Part shown: positions 24,631 through 37,640 of the stretch, piece by piece
Numbering within the stretch: the stretch's first letter is position 1
How the letters are laid out: each line of letters starts with the position of its first letter
Origin: Burhinus oedicnemus
Lineage: Eukaryota > Chordata > Aves > Charadriiformes > Burhinidae
Assembly (NCBI GenBank): GCA_008921705.1
Contig: VFFE01009182.1
Coordinates: 1,942,013-2,006,012, forward strand
DNA length: 64,000 nt
Direction: 5' to 3'
Translations under genes and position numbers: made by a program
Notes under the pieces: model-generated
Seen by the model: the letters and a program-made list of their open reading frames with translations, nothing else
Databases searched by the model: none
Told to the model about the DNA's origin: nothing

Positions 24631-27306
24631 ATGCTGAGGCTAAACAAAACCCCTGATTGAGCGTTGCAGTGTGTTTTCATGCTGGAAGGCCAGTAGAATA
24701 GGAAAGCTGAATGCCTCTACAAACTTATAAACACACCTGATTATTTCTGCTACACGTCCATAACCTATAGATTTCCACAGAAAGTAGTTTATCCATCCTT
24801 TGACATCCAAAACTGTAAGATAGATGGACTTAGTTTGCTGGGTCAGTTGTGGAGCCTAGTTTAAAGCCTCAGATCTCACCGCCTTCCAGTTTTGAAAGCT
24901 AACCATTAGTACCACAGCATAGTTATTACTTCTTCCTTTTCTTTACAATGCATCCAGGATTAACCTCTGTAAATGGTTTGATAATCTCCAACAACAGATT
25001 TGAAGCTAATAATTTACAGTATTTAACCAAAACATTTCTATTAACAAGCAGATCACAAGACACATTTCTCATACGCAGTTCTCCTCAAGAAGCTTTTAAT
25101 TCAACAAAAGTTCTGTGAGAGAAAAGTTATGAAAAACCCAACAGTTTAAGAACTCTTCAGGGCCTAGTCACAGTTTGATATATGCCAGTCTCCAGGCACT
25201 TCAGGTTGCTTTCTCCTGAAAATATTTTCAAGGCACAGTATTGTCTTTTTTTCTGTCATTGCTTAAATGTAGCTGAACAAACCAGGTAAAATATAATACA
25301 TTCCAGATGCATTACTTCTGTTTTCTGAGAAAATGCACTGAAGTTACATAGCGTCCTTCGTCCTTTAAGGTTTTATGGCATTCTGGCCTCATCCATCTCA
25401 CTTTGTGAGAAGGAAGTTACTGGGTAAAAAATAAAAAAAAAACCCCACAACCAAAAAAACCTCTTTGGAGGTTTTGTACCTGCCCAGAAGGCTTTTGAGC
25501 TTCCATAATTACACATACACACACAACTCACACACAGAGAAATGGCAGCTTGGCATTGGGGCCCCATCTTATACATTTCCTACAAGGTGAGAGAGAGGGA
25601 GCGTGTAAGACAGAACTCACGATTTGTCAATTAAAAGGCAAAGGCCGAATCCTGAGTTCCTGCAGGCTGATGATGTCCCATACAACAGGCACAGCAAAGC
25701 TCTAGCAAAGCAGAAGTGTTTCCCCCCTGCTTGTGTGATAACAGAGACAACAGCAGATTGACGAGGTTTTACTAAAGACTTCTTTTTCCCCCCACAAGCT
25801 CCTTGGATTTGTTCATTTAGCTAAATGGCTAGTGAGTACCAGGATCCTACTTTTCTTTCAGTTTAAAGAAGATTTTGATTCAAAGATTTCAAAGCTGGGA
25901 TACTATTTCCGTATATCTTTATCATTAAACGTCAGGCCTTTGCACGTATTTCACCATCATGAAAAGAAAAGACAATTGTCCATCTGCAGCACAACTCCAT
26001 TTTGTAAAGCGTACTCTGTCTCTAGATTTGTAAAGCAGGCAGGCAGATCAAGCCCTAGAGCTTGGGCTCAGATAATCTTGCTTCCAAGGAAGCTCCATGA
26101 AGGCAAAGGGAAGGGCTTGGGGCAGGCGAGGAGGAAGAAGAAAAGGGATCAGTTTACACCAGAACACGGCAAAGCACCAGGGCTTATTTAAAACTGTCTC
26201 AGCTGGTTTTTAATAGCTCCTAGCTCTTAATGCTTCTCTATTGCTCTCAAATAATGAGAAATATACTGAATTGAAAATAGTTTAATCTATTTTAAGTAAA
26301 CATTTCACATTTTTTTCCCCCTCTAAGATAGGCTGGACATCATCTAGCCATTCTGGAGGATCTCAAGAAGGAGGAATTATTAACATCACAAAGCATCACT
26401 AGAAGGGAACAGAGATCTGTACTTTGATTCCAAAGGAGGGGAAAAAAAAAAAAAGTATCTGTACTTCCATTGAGGAAAGGACACTTAACATCTGTATTCC
26501 TTTTAAACCAAAGCTTGCATTTTCAAGGCAGTGATTGTGCAAAGAACCATCAAACAAGAAGGGGGGAAAAAAGTAATCATATTCCTCGCTCAAGAAAAGA
26601 AAAGAAAAAAGGAATTATTTTTGTAGAGTCAGTCACTAAGAAAACTCATTAACTTACATAATTTAATTGTACCCAGCTGAAGTGGTAAATATTATGATAG
26701 ATTTTTTTCTTATGGGTCATCATCTGTGTGGTTAAATGATTACAAAAAGAGATATGAAGCCTGTGGTGATACTTAGCTTTTAAGTATCGACTTTCTTTGC
26801 ACCTCTAATGCAAACTGGAAAAAGCTGATGCAGATTGGTTTTTTGGCTTGCAATAGAACACAGTTAAAGTACCACTTGCAGATCTTTCCCAGACATAGTT
26901 CTGCAACATGAGTATCTAATAAATATGTTGTCCTGGAGGATTTATTACCCATTAAGCATCATTTTTTCTCTTTTGATTTTGTTCAACAGATTGTAAAATT
27001 CTTCTGCAAGAGGAGTGGTAGGTTATTCTGACAGCAAAGGACAAAATATAATGCTGGATATGAAGGAAGACAAGATAAAAAAAGGAGATATTGCTGATAT
27101 TGGTATATCTCTTGCTCTCTGGTCATTGATTTAATGGAAGGCTTATCAAAATCAAACTACAATAATGCTCAAACAGTCTTTATTCACCTTTTAAGGATAA
27201 ACATTCCTAAAAAGAGACACATTTATATAAGAGAGAAAGCATAGAAATTCCAACTAGTTAAAAAAAAAATTAAAAAATTCTTATCTACCTATTTTTTCCT
27301 TCCATC
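24631..27306. other. Noncoding spacer between CR1 copies A and B
   Basis: No gene recognised. A ten-A run joined to CCCC lies at 25433-25446, a CA-rich patch at about 25510-25540, and an AAAAG-type purine patch at about 26590-26612. The 119-codon frame at 25832-26191 has a Lys/Arg-rich end and no identifiable domain. Confidence 0.5.
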
Positions 27307-28648
27307 CAGGCCAGTCAGCCTCACCTCCACCCCTAGAAAAGTGATGGAGCAGCTCATTCTGGATGTCATCTCTAAGCATGTAGAGGAAAAGAAGGTTATC
27401 GAGAGTGGTCAACATGGATTCACCGAGGGGAAATCATGATTGACTAATTTGATAGCCTTCTATGATGGCATGACTGGCTGGGTAGAAGAGAGGAGAGCAG
27501 TGGAAATTGTCTACCTCAACTTCAGTAAGGCTTTTGACACTGTCTCCCATAACATCCTCATAGGTAAGCTTAGGAAGTGTGGGTTGGATGAATAGTGGGG
27601 TGGATTCAGAGCTGGCTGAATGGCAGAGCTCAGAGGGTTGTGATCAGCAGCACAGAGTCCAGTTGGAGGCCTCCAACTAGTGGTGTTCCCCAGGGGTCAG
27701 TACTGGTCCAGTCTTATTCAATATATTCATCAATGACCTGGATGAGGGGACAGAATGTTCTCTCAGCAAGTTTGCTGATGACACAAAACTGGGGGGAGTG
27801 GTTGACGCACCAGAAGGCTGTGCCACCATTCAGCGAGACGTGGACAGGCTGGAGAGTTGGGCAGAGAGGAACCTAAGTCCAGCAAGGGCAAGTGTATGGT
27901 CCTGCACCTGGGGAGGAATAACCCCATGCACCAGTACAGGTTAGGGCTTGACCTGCTGGAAAGCAGCTCTGCAGAGAGAGGCCTGGGAGTCCTAGTGGAC
28001 TAGTTGACCATGAGCCAGCAATGTGCCATTGTGGCCAAGAAGGCCAATGGTATCCTGAGGTGCACTAAAAAGAGCGTGGCCAGCAGGTCGAGGGAGGTTA
28101 TCCTCCCCCTCTACTCCATCCTGGTGAAGTCACATCTGGAGTACTGTATCCAGTTCTGGGCTCCCCAGTTCAAGAAAGACAGTGAACTACTGGAGAGAGT
28201 CCAGCAGAGGGCTACAAAGACGATCAAGGGAATGGAACATCTCTTTCACGAGGAAAGGCTGAGAGACCTGGGTCTGTTTAGCCCAGAGAAGAGAAGACTG
28301 AGAGGGGATCTCATTAATGCTTATAAATATCTAAAGGGCAGGTGTCAAGAGGATGAGGCCAGGCTTTTTTCGGTGGTGCCCAGCAACAGGACAAGGGGCA
28401 ATGGGCAGAAACGAACACAGGAAATTCCATCTGAACATAAAGGAAAACTTCCTTACTTTGAGGGTGATGGAGCACTAGAACAGGCTGCCCAGAGAGGTGG
28501 TGGAGTCTCCTTCTCTGGAGATATTCAAAACACGCCTGGATGCCATCCTGTCCAACTCGCTCTAGGTGAACCTGTTTTGGCAGGGGGGTTGGACTAGATG
28601 ATCTCTGAAGGTTCCTTCCAATCCCTACCATTCTGTGATTCTGTGATC
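27307..28648 (+). mobile_element. CR1 LINE, copy B, 5'-truncated with complete 3' end
   Basis: A second CR1 in the same orientation. It begins in the reverse transcriptase at 'RPVSLTS' and ends with two ATTCTGTG octamers at 28630-28645. Its residues ('[15 protein letters not shown]', 'LVKSHLEYC') and its 3' UTR ('ttggactagatgatctctga') differ from copies A and C-F, so it belongs to another CR1 lineage. It is 5'-truncated at almost the same point of ORF2 as copy A. Confidence 0.97.
27309..28597 (+). pseudogene. CR1 ORF2 remnant (copy B): reverse transcriptase with several frame breaks
   Basis: Decayed RT domain of CR1 ORF2. The frame from 27309 is interrupted by TGA at 27437-27439 (expected Cys after 'GKS') and TAG at 27593-27595. 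Motif A reads 'VYLNFSKAFD', with Asn (27518-27520) at the position of the first catalytic aspartate. A one-base loss near 27704, in the 'GSVLGP' block, shifts the frame, after which motif C 'FADDTK' (from 27771) is intact. A small deletion near 27875 shifts it again. TAG at 28001-28003 precedes a long open stretch, 28004 to about 28410, covering the thumb and C-terminal region. A last frameshift at about 28410-28430 scrambles the final residues. Nothing here can be translated into an active enzyme. Confidence 0.92.
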
Positions 28649-30424
28649 CCTCATTTAGCAGGCAAACTGATAGCAGAGGTGAATGAGCCTTCCTGAAAAA
28701 TCATATGCATCTTCGGGTAATGAATTTACCTTATCCTTGTTCTATCTTCAATAGCAAAATATCCTCAATAGTTGCTTCTACAGCAGGTGCTAGAAGTGAC
28801 TTATCATTCACAACACCAGTTTTAGTGGAGACACCGAGCATATCTGCCCTCTGAGACACAATGCTGCTAAGAGGCATTAGGAGGATGTTCCATGTCCATT
28901 ATAGCAGCAGCTACAACTGAGGGAATGCTGTCTTAGCCATGCTGCAATAAAGGCTCATGATAAAATGTACTACTCAGCATCCAAAAGATCCTGGTGATTT
29001 TGCAGGAAAATACATTTCCGTATAGAGAAAACAGCGTCATTCTTCAGAAAAACGTGGTTTTCCAGTGTTAAACCAGAACCTTGAAGTGTTAACTCTGAAA
29101 AGTTAACAAACCCTGCTCATAATGAACTACTTTTTTTTTTTTTAGCTGTGTATTCATAAGAGTTTCTAAATGTTGTGAATCAGTGGGAACCAAACTTCTA
29201 TGGGAGAAAGAAGGCAAAAAGGCAGAAATGAGCTAAATTGTAACTCTCACCATTTGCCAAACAGCTAACTTCAATTTAGGTTTTTTCAAATGTTTTAATT
29301 TTATTTTCAGTTCTACATGGTCAGTTTCTCAAAATACTATGTGTAGGAGATGAATCCTAGAAAAATATCAATGTAATAAAAAAAACCCAACAAAACCCAA
29401 AAAAACAACCAACAAACAAAAGAATCCCAACTTATCTTTCAAAAGACAGTCCCTGACAAAAAATTTTTGATCTGCTTCTAACAGTCTAGTGAGAACTGTA
29501 AAAGTCTACTAGCAGTAAACTATACCATACAATTTGCATGAACTCCTCAACACAACATGAATTACTGCTTACAAAGAACCATAATCCATAATTTTTCTCT
29601 TTTTCTTTTTTCTTTTTTTTTTTTTTTTTGGAAGCAGCTAGGAAGGATCAATTTGTGGAAGAAAGGTGAAACCTTATCTCCCATAAGAAATTAGACAACA
29701 AGAACATCAAAGTTTGTGATGAGTATCATCCACAGTGACTTCTTTGAGCAGGCACTTCCAACTGCTGGTCAAAGTCAACGCTAATTCAGTATTTTCCCCT
29801 GACACAAGAATGCTTGCTAGATTCACAGCACTAAAATGAGAGTACTCTAGAAACAAGTCCTACATGACTCTCTGTTTCTAGCCTCTTTTCCCAGTGTGAT
29901 TTGAAAGAGTCTTATGGATATTTTAAAGTGCCAATAAAGACTTCCTCTCACATTTGCTACATTCAGTCCGGTGAAAGGTTGTGCCTTTTGACCTGGTTTC
30001 TTCTTAAATCATATGATCTAAGTAGTCTCTCTTTCTTCCTTACTCTGGTATTTTCTTGTCTTAGATTTTCTTCTGTTTCTCTCGCATTCCCTCCTTCATG
30101 GAAGTACTTTAGTAATTGATCATAAGTTTATTTTATTTATTTATTTTACACTAATGGTAGATATTTCCCATTCTTTCAATAGCAGCTTTTCCCATACATG
30201 AATACATGTTTCCTTGTTTCAAAATCTTAGCATAGTTTTAATTTATTATGTTTTTTTTAAAGCCCTCTAAGAGTTGCTGTAGAGTACGCAGTTGAAACAA
30301 AAGAATTGAGTTAAAGCAAAAGCTATTCTCTTGCTGGTGTATCACATTCCACCATCAAGAGGATACAAAGTCTTTTATGTCGCTTGATCTTGTCAGTGCT
30401 CTTGGGTTGAGATAGAAGGTTAAA
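28649..30424. other. Noncoding stretch, no gene recognised
   Basis: Contains an A8-CCC junction followed by an A/C-rich patch (29378-29425), a 17-T run at 29613-29629, and TTTA-type repeats at about 30128-30146. No exon-like frame. Confidence 0.5.
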
Positions 30425-30505
30425 GGGAGGTGACAAGGTTAAATGATTTGACTAACATCCAAAACAAGGCTGAGGATCATTATGAGCCTGCCCCAGCTTT
30501 CTAAT
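30425..30505 (-). repeat. MIR-like SINE fragment, reverse orientation
   Basis: Read on the plus strand it follows the reverse complement of the MIR core: 'aaggttaaatgatttg', a degenerate 'cccaaggtcacacag' block, 'aggctgagga', and a closing 'cccagctttc'. This is the familiar 'gaggttaagtgacttgcccaa' side of MIR. Divergence is high and the ends are uncertain. Confidence 0.4.
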
Positions 30506-31095
30506 AACATATGTAATGAGGGAGAATTGGAAGCTTCCCACACCAACAGTTCATGCAGAAGTGATTTGTTTCTCTCTGTACCCTTGCCACCATAGGCATC
30601 CATATATTTCTTTTAAGAATATTGTCATGGCCCACTAAATTACCCTTGGGCAGCGCTATCAGTGGTGTTCCACTTTGCCCCTTTATTTCTTGCTGTGACA
30701 TTATTCTGCACAAGGGTTACTAGAAAGACAGATGAAGTAGGAGTAGATGGGTCTCTAAGGAGTGATATATAGTAGGTACATAATAGAAAAAACCAAGGAT
30801 GGTGTTGTAACAGGAATTTTCATTTCTTTCTCCTCATTTCCAGAAGAAATTTTAGACATTGGAAATTTATTGTGCCATGGTTATCAGGTTTATTTTTCCT
30901 TAGACTCCAACTTCTTTTCAGGTAACTTGACTCCTAACGGCCCCATACTTTATCCTCCTCCATTTTATTTTCTCTTTCACAATGTCAAATCAAAGTTTTC
31001 AGTGGATTAGAGAACTCCTGATGAATTCTCCTGTCATCATATCCGACAATATTTTTATTGAAATAAAAGTCAAACAATGAAGAATATGTCAAAAA
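30506..31095. other. Noncoding stretch, nothing recognised
   Basis: The minus strand has a 70-codon frame at 30501-30713 with no identifiable domain. No repeat family recognised. Confidence 0.4.
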
Positions 31096-31765
31096 TTAAG
31101 CAAGAGAATAGTTTGTGAATGTTGCAGTTTGACCAGCAACAAAAGCAACCATTCTAGCAGCTACAATGTTGGAGGAACATCTGACAGTTTTTAATGTAGG
31201 TGTACAATTTGTCACATGAAGTTGCTTTTGACCTGATGGATTTAGTAGTTCCTCAGAGCCATTATGGTCTATCACCTCTATGAGTATTAAGGGACTCCTA
31301 AATTCATGGACAGATAATTTGGCTGCCACACTTGCATAGTAAATCCACATCCTTAAAGCCCTCATTAAATTTGCACAATCCATTTCTTAAGTGCAATTAA
31401 CTGAGAGTTTCTTAGGAAGAGTAGTTGACTTGTTTTCATCTTCCATAGACCCCATTATTTCCCATTGTTCTTGTGGAAATGAGGATATATCTTCTGAAAC
31501 TTGTTTAAAAGCATATCCAGTTGTTGGGAATTAGAAATTGTTTATAACTTTTGCACTCTACCTTTGTCACTACTGAGCATCAAATAAAGAAAATTTCTAT
31601 AGCTGGATACAGATCCTAGTTTGGCCTAGCTGATGCATAGCAAGCTTTATGAAATACTGACTTAGTTGTTGGACACATCAGTTTATGGGCACTCTTGTCA
31701 CACTGATTTATTACATCTTGCACTAGATTAATTTGTTTCAACTGTGACAGCATAATCAATCCACT
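31096..31765 (-). other. Unidentified coding-like stretch, broken
   Basis: On the minus strand one frame is open from 31765 down to a TAG at 31618-31616. A second frame is open from 31530 down to a TAA at 31389-31387 and then resumes for 95 codons to 31096. The second frame is thus interrupted by only one stop over about 144 codons. The translated text has a mixed, globular-looking composition (for example 'AARMVAFVAGQTATF') rather than low complexity. I do not recognise any family in it. It could be a decayed retrocopy, a transposon-derived piece or simply chance, since AT-rich DNA of this length will produce some frames like this. No poly-A tail or target duplication was found. Confidence 0.2.
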
Positions 31766-34700
31766 TTATTCACTATTACTGCTGGACAGTTAAATTAATT
31801 TATAAAAAACTATTAAAAACTATGGAAATCTGTGCATTTAGATTCATCACACTGTTTCACCACACTGTATCATCACCAAAGGTAAGCAGACCATTCAAAA
31901 ATCATTATTTCTAAAAGTTACTGAATAATCACTCGAGAAATACTGCTAAATTTCTGCTTTGGCAATAAAAATTCTGAAGTAAAGCTACTCTCTCAGTTAA
32001 TACCCAATGATATATCTTTTCAACTTGGTCAAATTAGTACACAACATAAATTTGTGATTAAAATGGCAGAAACAAAATTCATTGCTTTATAAAATAAACC
32101 AGTGTTTTCAAGAAAACATTATTTGCACAAATACTTTTCATTAGAGTGGTATAAGCTTGCATAACTTGCAATATCTAATGAAACAATCTTAGATACTCTA
32201 AATTCTCACTGTTTGGGAAAAACTGCGCACCTTCCAGAATCAAGTACTTACACAGCATGCACAACTATTTCATGTTGGTTTTGTGGGAGGAAGTTAATTT
32301 GACTGCATGAATAAAATAACTTACTTTCTTAATTAGACATTTTAATCAGCGATCCATTAGCTAATCAGAGCTAATCAGTGTTTCATCAAGACTGTAAATA
32401 GGCAACTTGGGATAAGATGGCCAGGACTCATAGGCTTGCATGCATAATAGGAAGCTGTGGATATTCTCTTTGAAGATTTATCATTGAAAAAGGGCCCTAA
32501 AAGATTCTGATCATTTTGATACACAGAAAAATCAAGAACAAGAAAAGTTATTCCTTATCACCAGCAGCTCATTACAATAATTTTTGAAGTGGGTATGTGA
32601 GAGAAAATTTGGATTCTTTTAATAGTAATGCCCGGCCACTTAAAAGTGAGCCTTAGAATTCAAACTACTCTAGTGTTGGGAGGTCAGTCACCAATATCAC
32701 ATTGGCATTTATGTGTAACCTGGGATTTTTAAAGTTTCAGTCCTAACTGAATCTCTGCAAATGTCAACAAAACATTTGCAGTATGCTTTTCAAAGTTGGG
32801 TATCTTTCACTCAACTGGCTCCTCAGATTTCTTATGTAGGTGAAAGTTAGGCTAACAATAAGAAAATTTACTAGTCTAGTCTGCTTTATGGATTGCCAGA
32901 TAAAATATCTACAACTACTTAAGCACCAAACTGTATCATGATGTCCAACAACTACAGTTTTGAGCATGAGACAACACATCCTTAAGAGTAATACTGGAAA
33001 GAAAAATGAATACAATTACTTGTAGTTACATGGTGCTGATATAATTCTGTGCAGAATTACTCCATATAGCAGGTTTTCTATTTTTCACAAGGAATACCTT
33101 ACTAACTGTGGCAATAACTGTGTAGCTGGCTGGCAACTCCTCTGATATCTTAAACCATCCAGGATCAGGAAAAAAAAGATAGCATAAAAATTAGATGATC
33201 AACCATATGTATGAAAAGACCCACTGTGACTGTTTCATATTCAACTACCACTTACAAACTGGCCTATAATCAGGATTTCTTCGTTTCAGGTTTTTTTATT
33301 TAAATTTAAAATATCAATTAAAATTGATGCTTGTCCAAATCAAATAGAAAATAAAATAAAATAAATATATATAAAGATTTTCAGGAAACTAAAAGTTCTT
33401 TTGAAGGGAAAGAGGGAAGGTAAAGCCAGATGAATCTGCTCCCCAGCATGGGACAAACTGAACAAAGCTAAGATTTTACCCATTTTCCAGCCTATTGGGA
33501 ATCAAAAGGAAGCCTATAACACAGAAGGGGGAATTTTATTTTTTTCGTCATAACCAAAGTACAATTGCGTTAGAAAAAATGCTGGCATTTGATAATCAAG
33601 TTAGTATTTGCAAACTAAAACAAATCTAGTTGCTTCAACAAGATGCCATGTGGTCTGTGCATGTGTACTGTGTCAAGTTGGAAGACTTTTTTTTAATTAT
33701 TATTTCAATGGATACCAAAAAGCTAGACTGAGTAGCTCAACAACTATGTTACTAAAATCCTTCACAGAAGTTCTGATTTACCAGACTAAATTAATGGAAA
33801 ACAAAGGAATGGATACAGAAGTTAGAAGGAAGGAGAAATGATCATAGCAGAAAATCCTCATCAGTTAGACCTCTGACACTGAAAGAAAATGGTCCTGTCA
33901 GACGCTGACCCAAAGTTGTCGCTGAGCACCACAGAAAGTGGTACAAAGCAATAGGGCTTAGCTTCCTCGGTACTCATCTCAGGTAAGTTCACTCTTCAAC
34001 TACAGCACTTTGTTCACCCTTGAATTGATGGATACAGGCAACCAGTGTGACACCGATTCCTGAGCAGACACTGGGCATTTTCTTCACTGGTCGCAATGGT
34101 GGGCATAACATCTATTTACTACATTACATGGCACAGCTATGCTCTAAAAACCAAAACAATAAAAACACCAAACCCACAACCAAACAAAAACCAGAAACTG
34201 TGTATTCTTCACCCCCTGATTCTCAGTAATTTCACCTTTAAAATGAGTGTGATAATTTCTGATAATCTTAAGGCCTTTCAAGTGTTTTTTTCTTTTTTAT
34301 TAGGTTTTATCTAATGGTCTTGCCTAGGCCTTACTAGGTAAAGCAGTATATTATCACAAAGCATTTTAACACCACAGCTTTATTTGGTACTGTTCTAGAA
34401 GAAGACAGAGAAATTATCAGAAAAATGACACAAACAGCAATGAGGAGGCTGACAGAGGGAGAGGATGAGAGAGAAAATTGAGGTCCAAGTTTCAAGGCTC
34501 ATTGAATTTTCCTCAGCAAACAACATTAGATGGGTTTTTTTGGTGATATGAGCAGTTTTTCCAGTAGGAACTACATAGGCTACTACTTCATTTAATCTAA
34601 CACAGCCAAAAAGAGCTTTAAGAGGACAGCATGAATCAAATTTGAACTAATGACCTAGACAAATCTTACTAATCACTGAGGTCACCTGGTTTCAGCAGTC

Positions 34701-36829
34701 TCATCAAGAAGAATTTGCTTGTCCTCTTGTCTGAGAATCTTCTTGGACAGGTGGAAAACATCAAGCTTTATCTGCAAGTTTCAAAAAGCGCAGTGCATAT
34801 TTGTATTTAAAGGCCATCAGTATTGCTGTTAATCAGACTTTGTAGCCTTGCTCTGTGAAGAAATCCCTGAAACTGCTCCTGGTCTCATTTCCTGCCGTAT
34901 GACAAATGTTTACTTTGTTAAAGATAAGGTGGGAAAAGATACAATGCAATGAATGGGAAAAAAATACCTATTTTTATATATTCAGACAGACTTTGCTAAT
35001 TCATTTGGAGAGTGACACAGAAATAATATAGGTTTGATAGGTTTTCATACTCAAAACACACGAAACAAAAGCGTATAGAGAAGAAAAGTCAAATTAACCA
35101 CAAAACCTCATGTAAAGAAATAAAAATTCCTCCTCCAGTACCCCTTTCCAAGGGCAATAGATCAGTGATTTCGTATACTAAATTCTCTATTCTCTCCCAG
35201 CTCAGATATCAGCAGTATATCTTCCTTTAGATCTTTTGGCTTTCTTAGTGAATGGGGAAATGCAGTACCCACATGAGAAGAACCCTTCTGATCCTAAAAG
35301 GTGATCAAATATAGATCAGGCTAAGCGGATGTTTAAGACGGACAACACTAAATTCTGCACATCTATTATCTCTTGCTCTTCCATGTGCTAATGACCAAGG
35401 GAATATATACTTCTCTAATGACTGAGGACCCAGTCAATCTAATCCGTGTACATATCCTCTCTATACTTGGGTACTGCATCATAACACATGAGAAGATGAA
35501 AGGAGACTTAGAAAGAACTCAAGTTTGTTACAGCTCATTACTGAGAGGCACACAGCCTTTCTATCTCATCACCTGATGACACTGGATGCTATATTGCCTC
35601 CCCAATAAGCAGTAAATCAATAAAAGCTCACTGGAGCTGGCCTATTCTACCTTAAAAATCATCTCTGACTGAGATCCATGCTTCCTAAGATGCAATCCCC
35701 AGAAATAAAATATCAATAAATAACCTGAGATGTAGGAACAAGATGCAGAAATTCCTTGGCAGCAGGGACTGCTGTGAGCTGTGCTGGTATTTATGGTTCC
35801 AAACCCACAAAAGCCTGGGCACATTCCAGCATCCCTGCTTCAGTAGGACTCCCCCGGGCTCAGGAGGAGTGCAATTATGCAATCAATTTCATGGCTAGAA
35901 TCTCAATACATATAATTTAAAGAATAAAATTAAATTGATGGGTCACCAGGTCATTTGGAAAGAACGCTTTTCTGACAATCAGTCCAGCCTGCTCTTTCTT
36001 TGCTTCTATAATCTCTACCTTATAAAGCAAAGGAGTTAAAGTCATTATCTGTGTTTGTATTTTATTATGTATGGTCCCAAGTTAACAGTGAATTCTCTTC
36101 ATGGGTTATCATAACAAAATATTACAGTGGTGTCTGGTTGTGCTGCTTCAGTAAAGTGTCTTATTTTCATTCCCAGTCCCTGATTTCATGGGTTTATAAG
36201 CTAAAAATAAAAATGAGGTCTAGGTTAGAAGTTAGCAAACCAAACCTGAACCTAAAAGCAATATTTTATTTTAAGCGGAACTGATAAAATATGATTTCCC
36301 CCTTTACAACTCCAGCCATTTTGTGCATGCATATATAGATAAGTAGATGAGATGAACCTTTTTTCCCTAGACCATTTTTGTCATATTATCTTTGGAAGAC
36401 TTTGGTTTGCTTTTTGAAAACAAACTGGAAGTGAGATTAGTTTAAACAATCATAGCTAGTTTCAAAAGAAAAAATAAACTAAAGCAGACAGAGAAGGTAT
36501 TAAGGATGTTTTAACAAAAGTATTCTCAACATTTTCCAACTTACCCGTTTACCTGAATTCATGGCCCTCAGACTCCATATAAAAGCTTAGTGATTAAAGA
36601 TTTTTATATCTAAGTCTTTCAAAACCCTGTTCAAAGACAAAAAATATTATTTCAAAGAAATTTTTGAGAATACACAACACTGCCAAGTTTTCTGTATGTT
36701 ATTATGCAGCACTTAATATTCATGTCATTGTTTTCTAAATAACACAAGGCATCTTCTTGTGTTCCACACTAGTTTAATCTCCCATATTCAATAATATTTT
36801 AGCAGTAATTTATTTGAAGCTTGTTTTAT
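31766..36829. other. AT-rich noncoding stretch, no gene recognised
   Basis: Contains a tandem 10-mer AGCTAATCAG (32359-32378) in a homeodomain-site-rich patch, an (AAAAT)-like patch at about 33349-33375, and an A/C-rich patch at about 34147-34200. No exon-like frame or named repeat. Confidence 0.5.
32359..32378. repeat. Tandem AGCTAATCAG x2 in a TAAT-rich patch
   Basis: Two perfect adjacent 10-bp units. TTAATTAG-like and TTAATCAG sites lie just upstream (32329-32350). TAAT cores are typical homeodomain contacts, so this could be a small regulatory element, but AT-rich DNA makes such cores common. Confidence 0.5.
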
Positions 36830-37640
36830 TTGAAGCTCTCGACTGATAGCTTACAGGTCAGGATTAAAGGGAGGGCAGGGACAGGTGATGTTACAATGGG
36901 AGTCTGCTACAGGCCACCCGACCAAGAAGACCAAGCGGATGAGGCCCTCTATAGACAGATAGGAACAGCCTCACATTCACAAGCCCTGGTCTTCCTGGGG
37001 GACTTCGACCACCCTGATGTCTGTTGGAGAGACAACACAGTGGGGCATAATCAATCCAGGAGGTTCCTGGAATGAATTGATGATAACTTCCTTCTCCAAG
37101 TAACAGAGGAGCCAACAAGGAGAAGTGCCATGCTGGACGTTGTTCTCACTAACAAAGAAGGGCTGGTGGGGAAAATCAAGCTCAAGGGCAACCCTGGCTG
37201 CATTGACCATGAGATGGTGGAGTTCATGACCTTTAGGGTGGCGAGGAGTGCGCACAGCAAGCTCACTACCCTGGACTTCAGGAAAGCAGACTCTGGCCTC
37301 TTCAGGGATCTGCTTGATAGAGTATCATGGGATAAACCCATGGAGAGAAGAGGGGCCCAAGAAAGCTGGTTAATATTCAAGGATCATCTCCTCCAAGCTC
37401 AGGAGCGATGCATCCCAACAAAAAGGAAGTCAGGCAAAAATGCCTGTAAGGCATGCATGGACAAACAAGGAGCTCCTGGACAATCTCAAACTCAAAAAGG
37501 AAGCCTACAGAGGGTGGAAGCAAGGACAGGCAACCTGGAAGGAATACAGAGAAATTGTCCAAGCAGCCAGGGATCAGGTTAGGAAAGCTAAAGCCCAGAT
37601 AGAGTTAAATCTGGCCAGGGACGTCAAGGGCAACAAAAAA
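36830..37640 (+). pseudogene. CR1 ORF2 remnant (copy C): C-terminal part of the endonuclease and linker
   Basis: The apurinic-like endonuclease of CR1 nicks the genomic target to prime reverse transcription. Visible motifs are 'GVCYRPPDQ', 'LVFLGDFDHPDVCW' (the GDFN/D-x-x motif) and 'GCIDHEMVEF', which matches the C-terminal SDH motif with Ile in place of Ser. The N-terminal part with the metal-binding Asn/Glu is missing through 5' truncation. The frame is broken by TGA at 37073-37075 and by a frameshift near 37425-37445. The linker frame then runs on from 37440 through the Lys/Trp-rich '[15 protein letters not shown]' segment to about 37640, where the next shift occurs. The loss of Ser and of the N-terminus would each inactivate the domain. 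Confidence 0.9.

Noticed and set aside
25832..26191. 119-codon plus-strand frame with a basic C-terminal part
   Set aside because: No family resemblance, and the basic end comes from a purine-rich stretch.
29613..29629. T17 run as a poly-A tail of a minus-strand processed pseudogene
   Set aside because: No polyadenylation signal or gene-like body was seen next to it on the minus strand.
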